This document shows, one piece after another, positions 1 through 5,465 of a stretch of DNA of 5,465 nt. The notes under the pieces are model-generated. The model did not search any database, had not been told where the DNA came from, and saw only the letters and a program-made list of their open reading frames with translations. The position numbers were made by a program, and so were the translations under genes. Positions within the stretch are counted from its first letter, which is position 1; each line of letters starts with the position of its first letter. The DNA comes from Caryophanales bacterium. GTDB taxonomy: Bacteria > Bacillota_I > Bacilli_A > RFN20 > CAG-826. The DNA is taken from positions 1-5,465 of the forward strand of contig JAQYER010000028.1 in the NCBI GenBank assembly GCA_028723545.1. The letters run 5' to 3'.

Positions 1-1245
1 TTTCTTGAAGATTTCTTCACCAAAATATTTGATAAAGAGTTCTGATGGAGTTGTTCCATCAATAGAATTAAGATATCTAGAATTTAAATTTGATGAGATT
101 TCATCACATAAGTCCTGTGTGATGTTACTCAATAAACAACCTTTCGGGAAGATAACTCTTATTTGTTGGTTGAGGTTTTCTACGAGAGGTTTTTCATTTG
201 AAGCACCAGGATTACAGAAAAATATTCTTGTTCTGATAACTGCATCATCGTCTCTAACTTCAATATTTTTAAAACAGTTAAATCTCGGATCTCTATCGGT
301 TAGTATTGCTTCAAATAATATTTCAAAATCGTTTCCTAAAATTTTATCTAGTTTATTAAAGAAATTGATAACATCCTCTTGCTTAGGCTTATTGAACACT
401 ACTAAATAGACGAACTGAAATTGAGGAATTATTAAACTCATTATCATTTGCTCACTACTATGAGGTACTCCAAGAAAGTCCATTTCCCAATAAACCACAA
501 TTCTCTTCTTTGCTTGATATATAAGCCAATCGGAATATAGATGTCCTGTTCTATCGATATTCTTATTCTCTAAATATTCATATTCACTAGGTGGAGAAGA
601 TCTCCTCTTTTTAAGAGTAACTGCTCGTGGAAGATCAATTGGTCTTACTGATATCTTTCCTTGATGAGAATAGTTATAGATTGTCTTTAAGCATCTACCC
701 AAATCGTTTGATTTATGGATATGGTAAAAGGACTGTCCCTTTTTACTACCATCTAATATCGTTTTATCAAAAAGACGATATTGTTCTTCGCTCATATTAA
801 TTCCTTCCCGAGATTCTCTTCTTATATTAGATGCTGCTTCTTGAGCTTTTTCCGGAGAATAAGAATAATGATCTCTTTTACAAGAATTAATAAAATGGCA
901 GTTTTCACAAATAAAAGGGAATCTATCATTGATATGACATTTAATTTCAACATATTTGTCGCAAGTTTCTAACGATTTACATCCGACACATTTGCTTCCA
1001 CATATCATTCTTCCACATCTGTGTCTTAATGAACATTCTACGTTTTTAGAACACGTTGAACAAATTGAAGGATTGTTATCGCCTTTAAATGAAATATAAC
1101 GATACTTCAAAACTTCGCGAGAAATGGTTGATTTGTGACACGATAACAAACTTGCAATTTCTGTTGCTGTTTTATCATCTTCTAAAGCTTTTGCAATCAC
1201 TTTTCTTTTGGAAAGATCTAATTGTTTGCCTTTGTTTTTACCCAT
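1..1245 (-). CDS. IS30-family DDE transposase, cysteine-rich type, 3' end beyond window
   Basis: This is the transposase that cuts and joins the ends of the IS element. 415 codons are visible with no stop. The ATG at 1245-1243 follows AAGGAGGA (1261-1254) at 8-base spacing, which fixes the start. Residues 26-49 form a helix-turn-helix (ATEIASLL..HKSTISRE) typical of the IS30 N-terminus. Residues 62-122 hold twelve cysteines (62, 65, 71, 77, 82, 86, 89, 95, 103, 113, 116, 122), a probable zinc-binding region known from Firmicutes IS30 relatives. The catalytic domain shows D256 (WEMD) and D317 (LTD). The glutamate is probably E356 in LVEN, aligned by eye to the family block that ends in FPKG. 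E351 lies exactly 33 residues after D317 but aligns less well. The last visible residues (TTPSELFIKYFGEEIFKK) match the usual C-terminus, so only a few codons should be missing. The blocks around the catalytic residues are divergent (LTDRDPRF, SNEKPLVEN). Confidence 0.93.
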   Translation of the reverse strand, partial: MGKNKGKQLDLSKRKVIAKALEDDKTATEIASLLSCHKSTISREVLKYRYISFKGDNNPSICSTCSKNVECSLRHRCGRMICGSKCVGCKSLETCDKYVEIKCHINDRFPFICENCHFINSCKRDHYSYSPEKAQEAASNIRRESREGINMSEEQYRLFDKTILDGSKKGQSFYHIHKSNDLGRCLKTIYNYSHQGKISVRPIDLPRAVTLKKRRSSPPSEYEYLENKNIDRTGHLYSDWLIYQAKKRIVVYWEMDFLGVPHSSEQMIMSLIIPQFQFVYLVVFNKPKQEDVINFFNKLDKILGNDFEILFEAILTDRDPRFNCFKNIEVRDDDAVIRTRIFFCNPGASNEKPLVENLNQQIRVIFPKGCLLSNITQDLCDEISSNLNSRYLNSIDGTTPSELFIKYFGEEIFKK

Positions 1246-1287
1246 GTAATTTGTCCTCCTTTCATATGGGTGGCAAGAGGCAACTAT

Positions 1288-1345
1288 ATTATATAGGAAA
1301 AACTAAATGCGACTTTCGATTATAAAGTTGCGTTTAGTTTTACAA
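1288..1345 (-). promoter_or_regulatory. Candidate transposase promoters overlapping the palindrome
   Basis: Two minus-strand TATAAT boxes lie upstream of the transposase. One is at 1293-1288, with only a poor -35 (AAAGTC, 1316-1311) at 17 bases. The other is at 1324-1319, largely inside the loop of the palindrome, with TTGTAA (1345-1340) as a possible -35 at a short 15-base spacing. Neither is a full consensus promoter. The downstream box leaves a leader of about 35 bases before the start codon and is the likelier one. Confidence 0.35.
1299..1341. repeat. Imperfect 18-bp palindrome at the IS end
   Basis: Arms 1299-1316 and 1324-1341 pair over 18 positions around a 7-base loop (1317-1323). 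All positions are Watson-Crick except two that would be G-U wobbles in RNA. Each arm ends in a run of T on one strand or the other, so the structure could act as a bidirectional terminator. It lies between the transposase start and the presumed outer edge of the element. Several IS elements are known to use such end hairpins to keep outside transcription from driving transposase; that role here is inference. Confidence 0.8.
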
Positions 1346-1370
1346 TTGGGGAAAAATTAATATTTATAAA

Positions 1371-1399
1371 TTGTCTTATTTATATATAATTATTTTAAT
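1371..1399 (+). promoter_or_regulatory. Weak candidate promoter for the thioesterase gene
   Basis: The gap between the IS end and the thioesterase is almost pure A/T. A perfect TATAAT at 1385-1390 has only an A/T-rich, non-consensus sequence at the -35 position. Alternatively TTGTCT (1371-1376) pairs with TTTAAT (1394-1399) at 17-base spacing, but that would place the transcript start at the Shine-Dalgarno site. In such AT-rich sequence these matches are partly expected by chance. Confidence 0.3.
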
Positions 1400-1408
1400 T
1401 TGATTTTT

Positions 1409-1413
1409 AGGAG
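1409..1413 (+). promoter_or_regulatory. Ribosome binding site that sets the thioesterase start
   Basis: AGGAG lies 7 bases before the ATG at 1421. It selects this ATG over an in-frame TTG at 1400, which lies upstream of the site and would place AGGAG inside the coding sequence. Confidence 0.8.
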
Positions 1414-1420
1414 CGGCTTT

Positions 1421-2128
1421 ATGAAAATTAAAAAAACAATAACTATGTCAGAAGTTGGATTAGATAGTAGAGTCAATTTGGAACAATTGTTTTGCATTAT
1501 GCAAGATGCAATTACCGTCTTATTTGAACAATTAAAATTAAGCAATTATTACATGAGAACAATCCATCATGGCATATGGGTGTTTTCAAAAAATAAAGTT
1601 ACTGTTAATAAACGCCCTTACTTTAATGAAGAAGTTATTATCGAATCAAATATAGTTGAAGTTGATCAATTAAGAGTGTATGTCAAAACAAAATGCTTAT
1701 CAAAAAAGAAAGAATTATATTTTGAAGGCGTTACTGAATGCTGTGCGATTGATTACGAAACATTTAGATTTATTAAAACATCTAATCTTAAAATTCCTTT
1801 CAAAATTGAAGAAGTTAATACTAAATATGATTTCATCGAAAGTGAGATGGAATATTTATCCACTTTTAGAATTACAATGCCTTTAGTGGATTCATCTAAT
1901 CATTTGAATAACGCAAAAGCGGTACTTCCAATTGCTTTAACGTTATCAAAAGAAGAAACTGAAAATATCTATTCATCAAAATTTGAATTAGCAATTAAAT
2001 ACTCAAAGCAAGCAATGTTAAATAGTGAAGCGAAAATATATATGAACAAAAAAGCTGATAGAATTGATTTTGCGTATAAAGATAATAATGATGTTGTTCT
2101 TGAATTAGGTTATATTAAATTGCTTTAA
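1421..2128 (+). CDS. Acyl-ACP thioesterase-like double-hotdog protein
   Basis: Family members (PF01643, plant FatA/FatB and bacterial relatives) release free fatty acids from acyl-acyl carrier protein in the cytoplasm. The product is 235 residues, a normal bacterial length for two fused hotdog domains. The first domain carries the family pattern GIWVFSKNKVTVNKRPYFNEEVIIES (split here as residues 51-65 and 66-76), including the conserved tryptophan at W53. A linking segment CAIDYETFRFIK (108-119) matches the usual xxIDxxTxR strand. The second domain has DSSNHLNNAK (157-166), the counterpart of the family's DxNxHxNN catalytic loop: D157 and H161 are kept, but the proposed catalytic Asn is Ser159. 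At the position of the later catalytic Glu (plant YRREC) I read YSKQA with Q197. The fold assignment is fairly secure; activity and substrate are not. The gene stands alone after the IS end, and its stop is TAA. Confidence 0.78.
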   Translation: MKIKKTITMSEVGLDSRVNLEQLFCIMQDAITVLFEQLKLSNYYMRTIHHGIWVFSKNKVTVNKRPYFNEEVIIESNIVEVDQLRVYVKTKCLSKKKELYFEGVTECCAIDYETFRFIKTSNLKIPFKIEEVNTKYDFIESEMEYLSTFRITMPLVDSSNHLNNAKAVLPIALTLSKEETENIYSSKFELAIKYSKQAMLNSEAKIYMNKKADRIDFAYKDNNDVVLELGYIKLL

Positions 2129-2221
2129 AATATTTTAAATTTTTAATATCAACATTAACTATCCTATTTAGGAAATTTTAATAATGGGTTTTTCAATAAA
2201 TATTTTGTAAATCATATCTAG

Positions 2222-2268
2222 TGGACAGTTTTTCAATTATCTTCAAAAGTGTCCAGTAGTATTGGACA
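2222..2268. repeat. Cluster of three TGGACA/TGTCCA half-sites
   Basis: TGGACA at 2222-2227, TGTCCA at 2250-2255 and TGGACA at 2263-2268 form two alternative inverted pairs that share the middle site. The outer pair extends to TGGACAGTTTT (2222-2232) and AAAAGTGTCCA (2245-2255), 10 of 11 positions complementary with a 12-base loop. The second pair has a 7-base loop. The cluster ends just before the ATPase -35 box. It could be an operator, a remnant of IS ends, or chance; the sequence alone does not decide. Confidence 0.6.
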
Positions 2269-2274
2269 AAATAT

Positions 2275-2303
2275 TTGATTTTTTAAAAACTGTATAGTAT
2301 AAA
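2275..2303 (+). promoter_or_regulatory. Candidate promoter for the AAA ATPase gene
   Basis: TTGATT (2275-2280) and TATAAA (2298-2303) are 17 bases apart, a good sigma-70/SigA-type arrangement. A second box, TATAGT, overlaps at 2293-2298. The predicted leader is short, about 20 bases, and contains the Shine-Dalgarno GAGGTG (2318-2323). Confidence 0.55.
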
Positions 2304-2328
2304 TAAGTAAATAAATTGAGGTGCGCTT

Positions 2329-3510
2329 ATGATTATTAGAGAAAAGTATTTAAAAGCAATCAGGGGATTCTATGACAGCGATCTAATTAAGGTTATTACA
2401 GGCGTTAGAAGATGTGGTAAATCCGTTATCTTAGAAACTATTATGAATGAAATTAAGGACAAAACCACTAATATAATTTACCTTAATTTTGAGAAAACAA
2501 CTGATTTTAATAAAGCTAGTGATGCAACCGCACTTGTAAACTATGTAAAGGAAAATAGAAAAAAAGGAAAGTGCTATTGTTTTTTTGACGAAATACAAGA
2601 GATAAATGATTGGCAAGTAGCAGTCAAAGATTTAAGACTTGAGAATTGTTCAGTGTTTGTAACAGGCTCTAATTCAAAATTATTATCAAGTGAATTTTTA
2701 ACGTTGCTTAGTGGACGTTTTGTGTCATTTAGAATTAGGCCATTTGTTTATAAAGAAATAAAGGAATATTCAAGTGAATTGGGCATTAATGTCGATATCG
2801 CTAACTATTTAATTTGGGGAGGCTTTCCTGGACGATTTAATAATATTACATTAGAAGGAACAAAAGCCTATTTATCAGAATTAGAGAGCACAATTGTAAT
2901 AAATGATTTGATTAAGAGATACAAAATAAGAAAGGAAGTTCCATTCAAAAAGATTGTGAATTACATTTTGTGTAGTAATTCTAGAATATTTTCGGCTAGA
3001 TCGATTCATAGGTACATTAAAAATGATTTTCCTGATTTATCAATGATGACAGTTGTTAAATATATAGAATATTTAAAGGAAGCTTATATAATTGATGAAA
3101 TTCCTCAATATTCTACTAAAACAAAACGCGAACTCCGATATTATGGTAAAATTTATGATTCAGATGTATGCTTTAATTCGTTAAGAGCTAATAACAATAG
3201 ATATGATATTGATCATAATTTAGAAAATATTGTTTATAACGAACTTTTATTTATGGGATATGATTTAAAAATCTATAATAACAATGGAAAAGAAATAGAC
3301 TTCATAGCATCAAAAGACAATAAAACATTCTTTATTCAAGTTGCTTATAGTGTTGCTGATGAAAAAGCATATAATCGAGAGATGGAAGCTTTTAGAAATT
3401 TAGATAATTTAAATCAAAAGATTTTAATCACAAATGATATTATCGATTATTCTACGTCAACTATAAAGCATATTAAACTAGATGATTTTTTAATGATGGA
3501 AGAACTATGA
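2329..3510 (+). CDS. AAA-family ATP-binding protein with C-terminal DUF4143 domain
   Basis: The 393-residue protein has the normal length and order of the AAA_14 (PF13173) plus DUF4143 (PF13635) family, common and often multi-copy in anaerobic Firmicutes and Bacteroidetes; its cellular role is not established. Residues 1-33 contain the family opening (IIREKYL...FYDSDLIKVITG) and Walker A GVRRCGKS (25-32, K31). Walker B is CYCFFDE (82-88, D87 E88), followed by IQEINDW. Sensor TGSNSKLLSSE spans 112-122 and the SGR arginine-finger candidate is R130. Residues about 205-262 look like a winged helix. The C-terminal part has a PD-(D/E)xK-like core: E322-x-D324 then FIQV with Q337 where a glutamate often stands. 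ATG at 2329 follows GAGGTG at 5 bases. All ATPase motifs are intact. The gene ends TGA, with an in-frame TAA two codons later. It is not in an operon with its neighbours, so it gives no functional link. Confidence 0.92.
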   Translation: MIIREKYLKAIRGFYDSDLIKVITGVRRCGKSVILETIMNEIKDKTTNIIYLNFEKTTDFNKASDATALVNYVKENRKKGKCYCFFDEIQEINDWQVAVKDLRLENCSVFVTGSNSKLLSSEFLTLLSGRFVSFRIRPFVYKEIKEYSSELGINVDIANYLIWGGFPGRFNNITLEGTKAYLSELESTIVINDLIKRYKIRKEVPFKKIVNYILCSNSRIFSARSIHRYIKNDFPDLSMMTVVKYIEYLKEAYIIDEIPQYSTKTKRELRYYGKIYDSDVCFNSLRANNNRYDIDHNLENIVYNELLFMGYDLKIYNNNGKEIDFIASKDNKTFFIQVAYSVADEKAYNREMEAFRNLDNLNQKILITNDIIDYSTSTIKHIKLDDFLMMEEL

Positions 3511-3517
3511 TGCTAAA

Positions 3518-3560
3518 AATTGAATAACAAAAACGTCTAAAACGTTTTAATATTTCAATT
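3518..3560. terminator. Nested palindrome after the ATPase gene, possible terminator
   Basis: An inner hairpin AAAACGT (3530-3536) with ACGTTTT (3542-3548) and a 5-base loop sits inside an outer pair AATTGAA (3518-3524) with TTCAATT (3554-3560). It begins 7 bases after the ATPase stop. The only T-run is the inner arm itself (3545-3548), the stem is A/T-rich, and no long U-tract follows, so termination is plausible rather than clear. Confidence 0.4.
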
Positions 3561-3587
3561 AACCGAACTTTAAAATAGCTCAATATA

Positions 3588-3616
3588 TTGTTTTATAAAA
3601 GATGAATTGATATAAT
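3588..3616 (+). promoter_or_regulatory. Promoter of the large membrane protein gene
   Basis: TTGTTT (3588-3593) and a perfect TATAAT (3611-3616) are 17 bases apart, and TG at 3608-3609 gives an extended -10 (TGATATAAT). This is the best promoter in the window. The leader before the ATG at 3656 is about 33 bases and contains AGGAGAGAG (3640-3648). Confidence 0.72.
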
Positions 3617-3655
3617 AAATAAAATTAATAAAAAAATTTAGGAGAGAGTTTTCGT

Positions 3656-5465
3656 ATGTACGGTTTTAGCCTTATTCTTTCGGCGCTTTCTTATATTGCG
3701 TCCACTGTTGCTTTAGTTTTTATTATTATTGGCATTGTAAAAATGTTCAAAAATATTCAAACAAAAACACAAAAAGAAGCTTTAGAAGAAACATTTAGCA
3801 GTTTACCTTTTGTAGCGTTAATTATTATTTATGCCGCCAGTATTGTTTCTTCATTAATTACTTTTTTGATGCCCTCATCAGGTGAATTTTTAGAAATTAA
3901 TAATATACGATCAAAAATATATAATATTAATTCTTTAGTATCATCAATTCTATTTTTAGTCTTTTTCATTTTGTTCAAAGTATCTATTTCAAAAAAAGAC
4001 AACCTTTTATTTTATAAATCCAATCTTCTATTAGGAATTGGATTAATAATCAAAGCTTCATTTTCATTTTTGATTGGTATATTGATTTTTGCATCAGGCA
4101 CATTAGAAAATGCTGCATCCTATATTGTTGCTTTATTAATGATGCCTTTAGAAATTACAGTCGCTTTCTTTATTTTTAATATGCTTCCAAAAATTAAAAA
4201 TTATTTCACAAGCGATGAACAATTAATTATTGACACTAAGTTGTTCGTAATAGCGTTAATTGTTAATGTTTTAGTTATTATTGAGCCAATGGTTTCAATG
4301 TTAGCTATTACATCTATTCTCGAAAAAAATCCATTTACACAATTTCTTAGCCCTGAAGAAATTTTTTCTATTTATTATTCGAATACTAATACAGTATCGG
4401 TATCCTCTGTTTTGTTTATAGGTGTTTTGTCACAATTATTTGTTATTGGAAGAAGAACCTTAGTCAAAGAAGAACCAGCTTCTTCAATTAAAGAAGAAAC
4501 TGTTCCTTCAGTTGCTTTAAATAATGAAACACAACCTAAAAAGGTAGAAACAATTGTTGTTAATACCCATTGGATTGAAAGAAAGAATAGCGAAGGAAAA
4601 ACGCTTGATTTAAATAATAATATCGTTCAAATTCACAAACATGAAAAGAGGGGACTTGTTAAGATTGTTTTACTCTCCATAGTTACTTTTGGTATTTATG
4701 GACTAGTTAATGTTTGTGGAATTGTCAAAGATTTAAATAAATGCCGTCAAGGTCATGGAGAAACTAAGAAATCCATGAACCCTGTTGCAGTAGTATTTTT
4801 ATCTGTAGTTACAATTGGAATTGTTCCACTTGTTTGGGGACATCGATTAACTAAAAGAATGAGCGATGAATTAGAATACCGCGATATCTCTTATTCTTTA
4901 AAAGTGTGGCATTATTGGGTTTTCGGAATACTTTTATGTGAAACGGTTGTTTGCCCAATTATCTATTTACATAAATTAATTAAAGCATCAAATCTTATTA
5001 ATAAGCATCACAACACATATGGTGATATTAAAGATATGAATCAAAAAGAATTGATTATTGAAAATAGCCAAAACAATAATGAAGTTTGCCAAGTAGAAAA
5101 CGTTGATTCAAATACATCAGAAGTTGTTCAAGAAGTTAATACTGCAATTCCTGAAGTTCAAATAAACCCTGTTATAGAATCTTCTTCTGAAACAGTGAAA
5201 GTGGAACAAAAGCCAACTCCTGTTTCTGCAAAAGAAGAAAGTGTAATTATTACTGCAATTCCTGAACCTGTTATAGAATCTTCTTCTGAACCAGTGAAAG
5301 TTGAGCAAAAGCCAACTCCTGTTTCTGTAAAAGAAGAAAACATTATTAAAAATGATGTTCATGATAATAATGTCACTTCAGAGAAAAAAGCTCGTTCAGC
5401 AAAAGAAAGATTATTAGAAGCAAAAGAATTACTTGATTTAGGATTAATTAGCAAAGAAGATTATG
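3656..5465 (+). CDS. Multi-pass membrane protein with DUF4234-like and SHOCT-like parts, 3' end beyond window
   Basis: 603 codons are visible without a stop. The ATG at 3656 follows AGGAG (3640-3644) at 11 bases, or the GAGAG just after it at a shorter distance. Hydrophobic segments at about 6-28, 50-73, 93-112, 123-146, 154-178, 196-221 and 247-267 make an N-terminal seven-segment membrane part; I recognise no family there. A charged linker (about 268-331) follows. Residues 332-445 resemble DUF4234 (PF14018): KRGLVKIVLLSIVTFGIYGL, then further membrane segments at about 376-397 and 421-443. Residues 446-575 are hydrophilic, rich in Glu, Val, Pro and Ser, with a tandem repeat. The visible end, SAKERLLEAKELLDLGLIS at 581-599 followed by KEDY, fits the start of a SHOCT motif, which normally closes a protein, so few codons should be missing. 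Location in the cell membrane is secure; the function is unknown. It has its own promoter and no evident partner. Confidence 0.85.
   Translation, partial: MYGFSLILSALSYIASTVALVFIIIGIVKMFKNIQTKTQKEALEETFSSLPFVALIIIYAASIVSSLITFLMPSSGEFLEINNIRSKIYNINSLVSSILFLVFFILFKVSISKKDNLLFYKSNLLLGIGLIIKASFSFLIGILIFASGTLENAASYIVALLMMPLEITVAFFIFNMLPKIKNYFTSDEQLIIDTKLFVIALIVNVLVIIEPMVSMLAITSILEKNPFTQFLSPEEIFSIYYSNTNTVSVSSVLFIGVLSQLFVIGRRTLVKEEPASSIKEETVPSVALNNETQPKKVETIVVNTHWIERKNSEGKTLDLNNNIVQIHKHEKRGLVKIVLLSIVTFGIYGLVNVCGIVKDLNKCRQGHGETKKSMNPVAVVFLSVVTIGIVPLVWGHRLTKRMSDELEYRDISYSLKVWHYWVFGILLCETVVCPIIYLHKLIKASNLINKHHNTYGDIKDMNQKELIIENSQNNNEVCQVENVDSNTSEVVQEVNTAIPEVQINPVIESSSETVKVEQKPTPVSAKEESVIITAIPEPVIESSSEPVKVEQKPTPVSVKEENIIKNDVHDNNVTSEKKARSAKERLLEAKELLDLGLISKEDY
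5141..5347 (+). repeat. In-frame tandem duplication in the membrane protein tail
   Basis: Two adjacent copies start at 5141 and 5252 and encode 37 and 32 residues, each opening with TAIPE and containing PVIESSSE, VKVEQKPTPVS and KEE. Bases 5168-5240 and 5267-5339 match at 69 of 73 positions, and two of the four differences are silent. Copy 1 has four extra residues (VQIN) and one extra Val. Such closeness at the DNA level indicates a recent duplication. The antisense open frames over this stretch are a by-product of its biased composition. Confidence 0.9.

Larger units (their letters stand above)
1..1352 (-). mobile_element. IS30-family insertion sequence, partial (left part outside window)
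   Basis: The element consists of a minus-strand IS30-type transposase gene and, beyond its start codon, a non-coding end of about 100 bases. Read inward on the minus strand, that end has a CAATTG block followed by ACGCAAC (about 1329-1347). From memory this resembles the terminal inverted repeat of E. coli IS30, which has the same two blocks in the same order. The boundary near 1350 is an estimate: the opposite end lies outside the window, so neither the inverted repeat match nor the short target duplication usual for this family can be confirmed. The transposase frame is open throughout the visible part, so the copy may still be active. Confidence 0.75.
2129..2328. other. Intergenic spacer, 200 bases, no gene
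   Basis: No open frame with a ribosome site is visible on either strand. The first part is A/T-rich with only weak hairpins, for example TCCTA (2162-2166) against TAGGA (2169-2173) with a 2-base loop, so no convincing terminator for the thioesterase can be named. The sequence GTTTTTCAAT occurs twice in direct orientation, at 2188-2197 and 2228-2237, exactly 40 bases apart. The second half holds the TGGACA half-site cluster and the ATPase promoter listed separately. Confidence 0.6.

Noticed and set aside
5..409. Plus-strand open frame of 134 codons
   Set aside because: It lies wholly antisense to the transposase catalytic domain, has no ribosome site and shows no family pattern.
781..1325. 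Two plus-strand open frames (781-972 and 1089-1325)
   Set aside because: Both run antisense to the N-terminal half or leader of the transposase and have no translation signal.
1400..1420. TTG at 1400 as the thioesterase start
   Set aside because: It precedes the Shine-Dalgarno AGGAG (1409-1413), which is correctly placed for the ATG at 1421, and the seven extra residues are not family-like.
1680..1886. Open frame inside the thioesterase in another frame
   Set aside because: It is a shadow of the real gene, with no supporting start signal.
2222..2268. Short CRISPR-like array
   Set aside because: Only 6-base half-sites in alternating orientation are repeated, with unequal spacing and no repeat of CRISPR length.
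2431..2616. Minus-strand open frame inside the ATPase gene
   Set aside because: It is antisense to the Walker A to Walker B region, whose motifs show that the plus-strand frame is the coding one.
5117..5362. Two overlapping minus-strand open frames with repeated peptide units
   Set aside because: They mirror the tandem duplication in the plus-strand membrane protein gene and lack ribosome sites.
2329..5465. ATPase and membrane protein as a two-gene defence system
   Set aside because: They are separated by 145 bases with a palindrome and an independent strong promoter, and neither has a domain that requires the other.

Overview
The window is a strongly AT-rich bacterial segment. TGG is used for tryptophan and no in-frame TGA interrupts about 1,650 codons in four genes, so TGA reads as a stop (code 11). 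AT-rich DNA, strong Shine-Dalgarno sites, an IS30 transposase of the cysteine-rich Firmicutes type, an AAA_14/DUF4143 ATPase and a DUF4234/SHOCT membrane protein suggest a low-GC Firmicute or a code-11 mollicute relative (Acholeplasma/RF39/Erysipelotrichia-like). This placement is inference; no marker gene is present.

Layout. Bases 1 to about 1352 are the transposase-start end of an IS30-family element: a minus-strand transposase, nearly complete but running off the left edge, preceded by a large imperfect palindrome that probably belongs to the element's terminal inverted repeat. Next, on the plus strand, come a divergent acyl-ACP thioesterase (1421-2128), a 200-base AT-rich spacer with repeated TGGACA/TGTCCA half-sites, an AAA ATPase with a C-terminal DUF4143 domain (2329-3510), a spacer with a palindrome and a very good extended -10 promoter, and a large multi-pass membrane protein (3656 to beyond the right edge). 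That protein has about seven N-terminal membrane segments, a DUF4234-like block, a Pro/Glu-rich tail with a recent internal duplication, and the start of a SHOCT-like C-terminal motif.

How the genes relate. The three plus-strand genes look like separate transcription units: each gap is 145-200 bases, and the ATPase and membrane protein each have a recognisable promoter. I see no evidence that they form one pathway. The region reads as ordinary accessory DNA next to an IS insertion. The best points for follow-up are the changed catalytic positions of the thioesterase, the architecture and fresh repeat of the membrane protein, and the half-site cluster before the ATPase. I do not see a convincing new defence system, CRISPR array, structured RNA or recoding system.
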